Shown here piece by piece: positions 6,500 through 12,867 of a DNA stretch of 12,961 nt; positions within the stretch are counted from its first letter, which is position 1, and every line of letters starts with the position of its first letter. This DNA is from Betaproteobacteria bacterium. Lineage in GTDB: Bacteria > Pseudomonadota > Gammaproteobacteria > Burkholderiales > Burkholderiaceae_C. The translations under genes were made by a program, and so were the position numbers. The DNA is taken from the NCBI GenBank assembly GCA_025354965.1, contig JANXLW010000074.1, positions 1-12,961 on the forward strand, read 5' to 3'. Under the pieces are notes generated by a model that did no database searches, had not been told where the DNA came from, and saw nothing but the letters and a program-made list of their open reading frames with translations.

Positions 6500-7576
6500 A
6501 TGCCAAAGAGTTGCAAAATGAGCAGTGTCACTGGCAACGACCCAGGCTTGACTGCCCACTCAAAGTCACGATCCGCACCAACTGCCCAAACCCGCCAATA
6601 CGCCATGAATTTCACCGAACTTGCCGACGACCCTGAAGACACACAGCACAGTCCAACCGAGCGCATCGCCGCGGCAGCACGCAGCACCTGGGTTAGCGTG
6701 GTGGTTAACCTGGTACTGACGGTTACCCAGATTGCAGTGGGCGTCGTCGCCAAATCGCAAGGCTTGATCGCAGACGGCATTCACTCGCTGTCTGACCTGG
6801 TGGCTGATTTTGTCGTGCTGTTTGCCAGTCACCACAGCAAGAAAGACGCTGATGTGGACCATCCCTATGGTCACCAGCGCTTCGAGACTGCAGCTTCGCT
6901 GGTGCTGGGCACCCTGTTATTGGTGGTTGGCGCAGGCATGTTGTGGTCGGCCTTTCGCAAACTGGAATCCCCCGAGACGGTCCAAACAGTGCATATCGTT
7001 GCCCTGTGGGTCGCGGGTGGCGCGCTGGCCGCCAAGGAACTTTTATTTCGCTATATGCTGTCGGTTGCCAAACGCGTCAAGTCAAGCATGCTGGTGGCAA
7101 ATGCCTGGCATGCGCGCTCCGATGCCGCGTCCTCTCTGGTGGTGGGCATCGGCATCATTGGCAACTTGGCAGGCTATCCGATTCTTGACCCGATCGCCGC
7201 ACTCATCGTTGGTTTCATGGTCACCAAAATGGGCTGGAGCTTCAGTTGGGATGCGCTGCATGATCTGATGGACCGCGCGGTGGACGAGCAGGAAGTTCAA
7301 GCCATCCGGTTGACACTGACGCAAACACCGGGAGTCAGCGATGTGCATGACGTGCGCACCCGAAAAATGGGTGACATGATCGTGGTTGACGCACACATTG
7401 AGGTCGATGCGACGATAACGGTGGAGGCCGGGCACGACATAGCCGTGGCTGCCAGACAGCGCGTGCTGCAGCGTCATCGGGTACTGAACCTGATGACGCA
7501 CGTGGACCCTTGGCACCGACCCGATCTGGACCATTCCGGTGCTGCAGAGATCGCTGCGCCTATAACTAAAATTTAG
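6500..7576 (+). CDS. Cation diffusion facilitator (Zn2+/Fe2+/Mn2+ efflux, CzcD/FieF-type)
   Basis: Up to 358 residues; an inner-membrane metal/proton antiporter. The membrane domain begins at WVSVVVNLVLTVTQIAVGVV (64-83). TM2 carries DGIHSLSDLVADF with His95 and Asp99, and TM5 carries NAWHARSDAASS with His204 and Asp208. The H/D-H/D transport site resembles that of zinc-type carriers, whereas E. coli FieF uses D/D-H/D, so zinc is the best guess. The loop HPYGHQRFE (121-129) is a family hallmark. From about residue 262 comes the cytoplasmic ferredoxin-like domain (VSDVHDVRTRKMGDMIVVDAHIEVD region) with a THVDPW ending. The first 50 residues are unlike the family. Met7 (6518) or Met36 (6605) may be the true start, and no strong Shine-Dalgarno settles it. 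The MgtC/DUF4010 gene follows within 40-65 bases on the same strand, so the two are probably co-transcribed. Confidence 0.93.
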   Translation: MPKSCKMSSVTGNDPGLTAHSKSRSAPTAQTRQYAMNFTELADDPEDTQHSPTERIAAAARSTWVSVVVNLVLTVTQIAVGVVAKSQGLIADGIHSLSDLVADFVVLFASHHSKKDADVDHPYGHQRFETAASLVLGTLLLVVGAGMLWSAFRKLESPETVQTVHIVALWVAGGALAAKELLFRYMLSVAKRVKSSMLVANAWHARSDAASSLVVGIGIIGNLAGYPILDPIAALIVGFMVTKMGWSFSWDALHDLMDRAVDEQEVQAIRLTLTQTPGVSDVHDVRTRKMGDMIVVDAHIEVDATITVEAGHDIAVAARQRVLQRHRVLNLMTHVDPWHRPDLDHSGAAEIAAPITKI

Positions 7577-7602
7577 AAAATAAATCAAATTTCCTGATAA
7601 AT

Positions 7603-7606
7603 GAGG
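7603..7606 (+). promoter_or_regulatory. Ribosome-binding site GAGG pointing to an ATT start at 7615
   Basis: GAGG (7603-7606) is followed after eight bases (CAAGCAAA) by ATT at 7615-7617, in frame with the downstream membrane protein. No ATG or GTG in this frame lies before the conserved N-terminus, and the nearest conventional start, TTG 7642, has only a weak GGA ten bases upstream. This is the best-placed Shine-Dalgarno for the gene. Confidence 0.4.
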
Positions 7607-7641
7607 CAAGCAAAATTTCAACCCTTGCGGATCAATCTTCG

Positions 7642-8871
7642 TTGCTTGGACTGTGTGTAGCCCTCGGTATCGGCTTCCTGGTCGGCGCTGAGCGCGAACG
7701 CCGCAAAGATACAGGATCTGCCAGAAACGCTGCCGGCATTCGTACTTTTGCAGTAGTGGCGTTAATTGGTGCGGTGAGTTTCATGTTGGGTGGCGGGATG
7801 GTGCTGGCAGTGGCAGCGCTGCTGGTTGGCGCCGGGGCTTTGGTTGGGTATCAGCGAACTCGCGAGCAGGATCCCGGGATGACGACCGAGTTCGCACTGC
7901 TCCTGACTTGTTTGCTGGGTGGCCTGGCAATGCGTGATCAAGCCTTGGCGGCAGGTGTGGGCGTTGTTCTGGCGCTGTTGTTGGCGGCGCGTGATCGAAT
8001 CCATCACTTTGTCCGCAGCGTACTCAGCGAGCAAGAGCTCAACGACATTATCTTGTTTTCGGCAATGGCATTGATCCTGTTGCCACTGGCACCTGACCGC
8101 TATATGGGGCTTTTTGATGCGCTCAATCCCCGCGCCATTGCCCGCTTGATCGTGCTGGTGATGGCCATCAGCGCTCTCGGCTATGTGGCGATGCGCTCGC
8201 TGGGGCCGCGCTATGGTCTGCCACTGGCCGGCTTTGCTTCCGGCTTTGTTTCAAGCACCGCCACCATCTATTCAATGGGTGAACGCGCCTATCAGCGGGA
8301 AGCTCTGATGGGCGGCGCAGTGGCAGGCGCCGCACTCTCCTCGATTGCAACCATTATTCAGATGACTGTTGTTATCGGCCTGGTACAAACCTCGCTTTTG
8401 AAGTCGCTGGCGCTGCCATTGATATTTGGCGGACTGGCGGCTGGGGTCTACGGACTGCTCTTTGTTGTCCGTGGCGTGCCTACCACCAGTGCCGAAATTC
8501 CAGAGAAGGAAGCCGGTCGCGCGTTCGACCTGAAAATGGCCGCTGCGTTTGCCACGCTGGTCAGTCTGGTGTTACTGCTTTCGGCCGGGTTGAATATCTG
8601 GTTCGGTGAGCCTGGCATGCTGCTCGGTGCGGCCCTCACTGGTCTGGTGGACGCCCATGCGACAGCAGCGTCGGCGGCGTCGCTCATGGCTGCCAACAAG
8701 ATTTCGAGCAACCAGGCTATCGGGCCGATTCTGGTGGGTCTGACCACCAACACATTCATGAAAGCAGTGGTAGCGTTCAAGTCAGGCGGCACCCGTTATG
8801 CGGCGCGCATTGTGCCAGGACTTGCATTGATGATTGCTGCGGTATGGCTTGGCGCTTGGTTTGGGAACTGA
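7642..8871 (+). CDS. MgtC/SapB-family membrane protein with DUF4010 domain
   Basis: 409 residues from TTG 7642, or 418 from a possible ATT at 7615. The N-terminal part matches the MgtC/SapB type: GLCVALGIGFLVGAERERR (3-21) followed by AAGIRTFAVVALIGAVSF (30-47), then several hydrophobic helices. The C-terminal half is DUF4010-like: ALILLPLAPD, the glycine/serine-rich SGFVSSTATIYSMGERA, GLVDAHATAASAASL and LTTNTFMKAVVAFKSGG, ending in a final helix. About ten membrane segments are expected. The biochemical function of this two-domain family is not established. MgtC proteins are tied to Mg2+ limitation and ATP-synthase/phosphate control in enterics, but that cannot be transferred with confidence. 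It lies behind the CDF gene on the same strand and converges with a CorA-like Mg transporter gene, so divalent-metal physiology is a reasonable inference. The start codon is unusual in either reading. Confidence 0.85.
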   Translation: MLGLCVALGIGFLVGAERERRKDTGSARNAAGIRTFAVVALIGAVSFMLGGGMVLAVAALLVGAGALVGYQRTREQDPGMTTEFALLLTCLLGGLAMRDQALAAGVGVVLALLLAARDRIHHFVRSVLSEQELNDIILFSAMALILLPLAPDRYMGLFDALNPRAIARLIVLVMAISALGYVAMRSLGPRYGLPLAGFASGFVSSTATIYSMGERAYQREALMGGAVAGAALSSIATIIQMTVVIGLVQTSLLKSLALPLIFGGLAAGVYGLLFVVRGVPTTSAEIPEKEAGRAFDLKMAAAFATLVSLVLLLSAGLNIWFGEPGMLLGAALTGLVDAHATAASAASLMAANKISSNQAIGPILVGLTTNTFMKAVVAFKSGGTRYAARIVPGLALMIAAVWLGAWFGN

Positions 8872-8899
8872 AATCTGCAATCCGAACTGTGGGTCAGCA

Positions 8900-10237
8900 T
8901 CAGCGAAGCGGCTTTTGAGTAGAAACCTTGGCTGATCCAACTTTATCGACCTTGACTGGTCGCTTTTCGAAATGTTTCAGAGCGACATAGGTGGCGCCAC
9001 CCATCAGGCCTGCGCCCAGCAGGAACACACCGTAAGCCAAAGGCCAGGGTATGCCCTGCGTCATCATTGAAAACTCGGACATTCCACCCATCCCGGCCAG
9101 AATATTGATGGGCATAAAAACCACGCCGAAGACCGTTAGCTGATTGATGCGCCGGTTTTGGTTGATGTTGATGAAACCAATGGTGGCATCCATCAGAAAA
9201 TTAATCTTGTCAAACAGAAACGAAGTGTGACTGTTTAACGATTCAATGTTGCGCAATATCTGCTTGGAGTCCTCAAACTGGGTAGGCGACAAAAACTTGC
9301 TGCGCATGAGAAAATTGATGGCGCGCTGAGTATCAAGAATATTGCCCCTGATGCGGCCATTGAGGTCCTCCTCTTCGGCAATGTCACCAAGAATTGCCGC
9401 CGCTTCGCCATCGCTGATGGTTTCGCTCAGAACCTGTCGTCCAACCTGGCCGAGCGTGGTGTAAATATCTTCCAGCGAATCCGCCGAGTATTCGACATCA
9501 GCGCCGTACAGGTCCAGCAGCACGTCGGTGCAGTCAGATACATAACCTACTTGGGTGCGAGCCCGGCGTCGCTGCAGGCGAAACACCGGAAGTTCTTCAT
9601 TTCTCAGAGAAAACAAAATGCCCTGGTGAAGGATAAATGCCACCGGCACGCTGCGTGAATTACCCTCCCGATCCAGCAGAAAGTTTGAGTTCAGGTGAAT
9701 TTCACTGTTCTCGTCGATGTGATAACGCGAACTGACCTCAAGATCGGTCACGTCGCCCGGATCTGGCAGTGTCAGTCCGAAATGCAAACCGACATAAGTT
9801 CGCTCTGCCTTGGTGGCGCCCAGCAGGTCAATCCAGATTGGCTTGACGCCTTCCAGGTTCTTGCGACTTTCAATCGGAATTTGTTTGAGTCGCCCACCCG
9901 TCAGTTCGAAAGCATTCATCTGGCTTTCGTCAAAAGCGGGCTCCCGGCTGCCGACCAATTGCTCTCGGCGAGCATCGGAGACTTCCCACAGAACATCGTT
10001 TTCCCGACCTGGCGGAATTTGCTTCCAGAGCGACTGGGCGTCTTCAATCGGCAAAGCCTCAAGGATATTGCCGATTTCTCCAACCGGCAATTGCGTCATC
10101 AAGTTGCTCAGCTCAGCCAAATGCTGTCGCTGCACCAGTGTCTCGACGATGTCTTGGCGAGGCATGCTTTGGCCATGAACCATTCCTTCAACGCGCTTTT
10201 GCTTCTTGAGCATTTCTGACACTTTTTCGAGGGACAT
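8900..10237 (-). CDS. CorA-like Mg2+/metal transporter with MgtE-N-like N-terminal region
   Basis: 445 residues from ATG 10237; a TTG two codons upstream (10243) is also possible. This is well above the roughly 320 of standard CorA. Residues about 26-95 (VETLVQRQHL, LSNLMTQLPVGEIGNILEAL, DAQSLWKQIPP, DVLWEVSDARREQLV) resemble the helical repeats of MgtE_N, the cytoplasmic Mg sensor of a different transporter family. Residues about 130-345 look like the CorA cytoplasmic domain, with VKPIWIDLLGA (131-141) and a long acidic helix region containing GDIAEEEDLNG. Two C-terminal membrane helices follow: LTVFGVVFMPINILAG (367-382) and PLAYGVFLLGAGLMGGATYVAL (399-420). The CorA signature GMN between them reads GMG (382-384), with GMSEF after it. 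The C-terminal tail is basic. Mg2+ is the likely cargo, but loss of GMN Asn leaves selectivity open. Confidence 0.85.
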   Translation of the reverse strand: MSLEKVSEMLKKQKRVEGMVHGQSMPRQDIVETLVQRQHLAELSNLMTQLPVGEIGNILEALPIEDAQSLWKQIPPGRENDVLWEVSDARREQLVGSREPAFDESQMNAFELTGGRLKQIPIESRKNLEGVKPIWIDLLGATKAERTYVGLHFGLTLPDPGDVTDLEVSSRYHIDENSEIHLNSNFLLDREGNSRSVPVAFILHQGILFSLRNEELPVFRLQRRRARTQVGYVSDCTDVLLDLYGADVEYSADSLEDIYTTLGQVGRQVLSETISDGEAAAILGDIAEEEDLNGRIRGNILDTQRAINFLMRSKFLSPTQFEDSKQILRNIESLNSHTSFLFDKINFLMDATIGFININQNRRINQLTVFGVVFMPINILAGMGGMSEFSMMTQGIPWPLAYGVFLLGAGLMGGATYVALKHFEKRPVKVDKVGSAKVSTQKPLR

Positions 10238-10294
10238 GGGCAAAGTTCGCTCAGGTTAAACACGATTCGGCGTTGAGTTTACTCTGTGCCCACT

Positions 10295-10320
10295 GGTCGG
10301 CCCCCGATCCCACCCCGACC
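10295..10320. repeat. Inverted repeat GGTCGG/CCGACC upstream of the CorA-like gene
   Basis: Six-base arms (10295-10300, 10315-10320) flank a 14-base C-rich loop in the divergent region between the CorA-like gene and plcP. On the minus strand it lies about 60-85 bases before the CorA-like start, where it could be leader-RNA structure or an operator. No riboswitch class is recognised. Confidence 0.25.
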
Positions 10321-10390
10321 CTGAACTACAAGCACAGCCACATCATTGACCTGAGCCAATGCAACAACGCGGGCGTATCAATTCTGCTAA

Positions 10391-10408
10391 ATGTAATAAC
10401 ACTGAAAT
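10391..10408 (+). promoter_or_regulatory. Pho-box-like site upstream of plcP-dgkA-glycosyltransferase
   Basis: ATGTAATAACACTGAAAT matches the Pho-box consensus CTGTCATAAAACTGTCAT at 13 of 18 positions. The two half-sites ATGTAAT and CTGAAAT are in exact 11-bp phase with an A-rich spacer. It lies 99 bases before the plcP ATG and is followed by the AT-rich ATATATACAT, which may supply a -10-like element. No sigma-70 -35 was found at the right spacing. PhoB control is inferred. Confidence 0.5.
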
Positions 10409-10507
10409 ATATACATGCGATGCTGCCCGGATGGAAAACAAAATCCAAACTGCGCGTTGCCTTAAGCAAAAATTCGATATCGTCGTTCAGTCGGCAACGA
10501 CCTGATC

Positions 10508-11281
10508 ATGCAGCAGGTCCGCTCGATCTTCCTGTCTGACATACACCTCGGAACCAAAGCTTGCCAAGCCCAGCACCTGCTGGAGTTTCTGAAAGAGTAC
10601 TCTTCCGAACACGTATTCCTGCTCGGCGACATTGTTGACTTGTGGTCGATGAATCGGGGCGGAGTTCATTGGTCCCTGGCACAAAACACCTTTGTGCAAA
10701 AGATGCTGCGGCGCGCCCGTCATGGCGAGAAGGTCATTTTTATTCCCGGCAATCATGACGAGGCGATGCGTGAATACGTAGGTACAACGTTTGGCAACAT
10801 CATGGTGGAGCACGAATACATCCACACTGCAGCCGATGGCCGCAGATATTTGCTGCTGCACGGCGATGAATTCGACCAGGTCACACGCCATCATCGCTGG
10901 ATTGCTGTTTTGGGAGACAAGTTCTACGACTTGTTGGTTAATCTCAATATTTATTTATCCTGGTTGCGCAGAACCCTGAGGCGTCCCGGCTATTGGTCGT
11001 TGGCGGGTTATGCCAAACGCAGGGTAAAGACAGCCGTCAGCTTCATTTTCAACTTTGAAGATTCTGTTCTCCGCCATGCTCGCGAGCAAGGCGTGGATGG
11101 TGCCATTTGCGGCCATATCCATTGGCCCATGATCAAGCAAGTTGATGGCATTTTTTACATCAATTGTGGCGACTGGGTGGATAGTTGCACCGCCATTGTT
11201 GAACATCTGGACGGTCGCATGGAGCTCATTTTATGGAATGCAATTCCCAATGCGAACCTCGCTCAAGCCATCAACACATGA
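10508..11281 (+). CDS. plcP: PlcP-type phospholipase C (calcineurin-like metallophosphoesterase)
   Basis: 257 residues, cytoplasmic, related to LpxH-like UDP-2,3-diacylglucosamine hydrolases. Metal-binding motifs in order: LSDIHLGT (9-16), LLGDIVDLW (38-46), IPGNHDEAM (79-87), LLHGDEFDQV (116-125), ICGHIHWPM (200-208), then YINCGDWVDSCTAIVEH (217-233). The HGDxFD block, the YWSLAGYAK segment and the NCGDWV-SCTA-VEH ending resemble, from memory, the Sinorhizobium PlcP group. PlcP cleaves phosphatidylcholine and other phospholipids to diacylglycerol and a phosphorylated head group during phosphate starvation. The genes that follow, dgkA and a diacylglycerol-type glycosyltransferase, consume diacylglycerol and strongly favour PlcP over a lipid-A role. 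ATG 10508 is the only good start: an in-frame stop lies 43 bases upstream and the conserved core begins at residue 6. Its Shine-Dalgarno is weak. LpxH-like activity remains the alternative. Confidence 0.82.
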   Translation: MQQVRSIFLSDIHLGTKACQAQHLLEFLKEYSSEHVFLLGDIVDLWSMNRGGVHWSLAQNTFVQKMLRRARHGEKVIFIPGNHDEAMREYVGTTFGNIMVEHEYIHTAADGRRYLLLHGDEFDQVTRHHRWIAVLGDKFYDLLVNLNIYLSWLRRTLRRPGYWSLAGYAKRRVKTAVSFIFNFEDSVLRHAREQGVDGAICGHIHWPMIKQVDGIFYINCGDWVDSCTAIVEHLDGRMELILWNAIPNANLAQAINT

Positions 11282-11291
11282 GAATCAACTA

Positions 11292-11660
11292 ATGGAAAGT
11301 CCTTACAAAGGAAAGACAGGTATCCGGCGACTATTGAATGCATTCAATTATTCGTGCGCTGGCTTGCAGGAAGCCTTTCGCAACGAGGACGCGTTCCGGC
11401 AAGAGGTGTTACTGGCAACGGTATTGGTGCCACTGGCATTTTTGCTGGAGACTGAAATGTTGGGTCGGGCGTTGATGATCGCCTGCGTGCTGTTGCTCCT
11501 GATCGTGGAATTGCTCAACTCGGCGGTCGAAGCAACGGTGGACCGCATATCCCTGGATGACCACCGACTGGCCAAACGTGCCAAAGACATTGGCAGCGCT
11601 GCCGTGCTGCTCAGCCTGCTCAATCTGGTGCTTGTCTGGACATTGGTTTTGCTGAACTGA
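11292..11660 (+). CDS. dgkA: Diacylglycerol kinase
   Basis: 122 residues, exactly the length of E. coli DgkA, a homotrimeric integral inner-membrane kinase that phosphorylates diacylglycerol to phosphatidate with ATP. The conserved cytoplasmic segment NEDAFRQE (31-38) is followed by TM1 (VLLATVLVPLAFLL), TM2 (LGRALMIACVLLLLIVELLN) and TM3 (GSAAVLLSLLNLVLVWTLVLL). The catalytic signature IVELLNSAVEATVDRI (71-86) keeps Glu73, Asn76, Glu80 and Asp84, equivalent to E. coli E69, N72, E76 and D80. RAKDIGSAAV (96-105) is also conserved. A longer frame opens at 11142 inside plcP, but the family length and N-terminus support ATG 11292, ten bases after the plcP stop. The Shine-Dalgarno is weak (GAGAA), suggesting translational coupling. 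Between PlcP and a glycosyltransferase, it would return PlcP-derived diacylglycerol to phospholipid synthesis. Confidence 0.93.
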   Translation: MESPYKGKTGIRRLLNAFNYSCAGLQEAFRNEDAFRQEVLLATVLVPLAFLLETEMLGRALMIACVLLLLIVELLNSAVEATVDRISLDDHRLAKRAKDIGSAAVLLSLLNLVLVWTLVLLN

Positions 11661-11712
11661 GCCGACCCTGCCCTCAGGTTTGAAGAATAGTCAACATCCA
11701 ACCCCGGCGATC

Positions 11713-12867
11713 ATGAAAATCCTGTTTATCTCCGACGTCTACTTTCCGCGTGTCAACGGCGTCTCCACTTCGATCGAAACATTTCGTCGAAACCTGCATT
11801 TTCTGGGTCACACCGTCCATTTGATCGCACCGGATTATTCAACAGGCAGTGCCGACGAGACTGACATCCTGCGGGTACCGGCACGCCAATTGCCCTTCGA
11901 CCCGGAAGACAGGTTGATGAGTTACCGCTGGGTCATGAAGCAATTCGAGAAATTGCGCGGCGAGCACTACGACATTATTCATATTCAGACTCCGTTCGTG
12001 GCGCATTACCTTGGCACAAAATTAGCGCGTCTGCTTGGCATACCCTGCGTTGAAACCTACCACACTTTTTTTGAAGAATATCTTTACCACTACGTCCCAC
12101 TGGTTCCCAGGGCCTTCATGCGCTTTATTGCAAAGCGCTTCTCGCGCCACCAGGGCAACAGCCTGGACGGCATGGTGGTGCCATCAAATCCGATGCTGCA
12201 GGTATTGAAAGGCTACGGCATCGTGACTTATGCGGAAGTCATCCCTACCGGTATCGAGCCCGCCAGCTTTGTAGCGGGCAACCGCGTTGCGTTTCGCAGC
12301 CGCTACAAGATTTCCCAGGACCGGCCGATGTTGCTGTTTGTAGGTCGCGTGGCGCACGAAAAAAACATTGGCTTTTTGCTCAAGGTGCTTGATCGCGTGA
12401 GAAGCGAAATCAGCGACATCCTGTTGGTCATAGCAGGTGAGGGACCGGCACGTGAAAGCCTGGAGCGCGAGGTCCGGGAACTTGGTCTTGGTCATAACAC
12501 GCTATTCATAGGATATCTTGATCGGCATACCGACTTGAACGACTGCTACCGTGCCGCCGACATCTTTGTATTCTCTTCGCGAACCGAAACGCAAGGTCTG
12601 GTGTTGCTCGAGGCGATGGCACAAGGCGTGCCAGTCGTCTCGACTGCAGAACTGGGAACACGCGACGTGCTACAGGACGGCGTTGGCGTATGGATTGCAC
12701 AGGAGGACGTGGCTGACTTTGCCGACAAAATTATCAAGATGTCAAAAGATACCGGCGGGCGCAAATCTTTGGGCGACGCAGGTCATGGTTACGCGCTTGA
12801 ATGGTCCGCCAGCAAGCAAGCCCGGCGCATGCTGTCCTTTTACCAATCGATCCTTGTCACCGGCTGA
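11713..12867 (+). CDS. GT4 glycosyltransferase, probable diacylglycerol glucosyltransferase
   Basis: 384 residues from ATG 11713; the frame is open from TTG 11680, but family members begin MKILFISD. It has a GT-B fold, GT4 family. The N-terminal Rossmann domain shows FISDVYFPRVNGVSTSI (5-21) with the GVSTS acceptor loop, HIQTPF (90-95) and ETYHTFFEEYLYHY (114-127); this block resembles 1,2-diacylglycerol 3-glucosyltransferases. The C-terminal nucleotide-sugar domain shows VIPTGIEP (176-183), FVGRVAHEKN (209-218), IAGEGPA (240-246) and the E-x7-E motif ETQGLVLLE (292-300). No membrane segment is evident, so it is probably a membrane-surface monotopic enzyme. Behind plcP and dgkA, the likely product is a glycosyl-diacylglycerol replacing phospholipid under phosphate limitation, as described for plcP-linked glycosyltransferases in other bacteria. 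The sugar (glucose, galactose or glucuronate) cannot be read from the sequence. A mannosyltransferase of the PimB type is the main alternative. Confidence 0.85.
   Translation: MKILFISDVYFPRVNGVSTSIETFRRNLHFLGHTVHLIAPDYSTGSADETDILRVPARQLPFDPEDRLMSYRWVMKQFEKLRGEHYDIIHIQTPFVAHYLGTKLARLLGIPCVETYHTFFEEYLYHYVPLVPRAFMRFIAKRFSRHQGNSLDGMVVPSNPMLQVLKGYGIVTYAEVIPTGIEPASFVAGNRVAFRSRYKISQDRPMLLFVGRVAHEKNIGFLLKVLDRVRSEISDILLVIAGEGPARESLEREVRELGLGHNTLFIGYLDRHTDLNDCYRAADIFVFSSRTETQGLVLLEAMAQGVPVVSTAELGTRDVLQDGVGVWIAQEDVADFADKIIKMSKDTGGRKSLGDAGHGYALEWSASKQARRMLSFYQSILVTG

Noticed and set aside
10273..10539. STAS-like fragment (HIIDLSQCNNAGVSILLNV) upstream of plcP
   Set aside because: The short resemblance to a STAS-domain strand-helix is suggestive of a gene remnant, but it covers only about 20 residues, the flanks do not fit, and the Pho-like site overlaps it. 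A profile search would be needed.
10508..11281. Naming the metallophosphoesterase LpxH (lipid A pathway)
   Set aside because: The motifs fit the wider LpxH-like superfamily, but the HGDEFD and NCGDWVDSCTA blocks and the neighbours dgkA and a diacylglycerol-type glycosyltransferase fit PlcP better. Enzyme assay on phospholipid versus UDP-diacylglucosamine would settle it.
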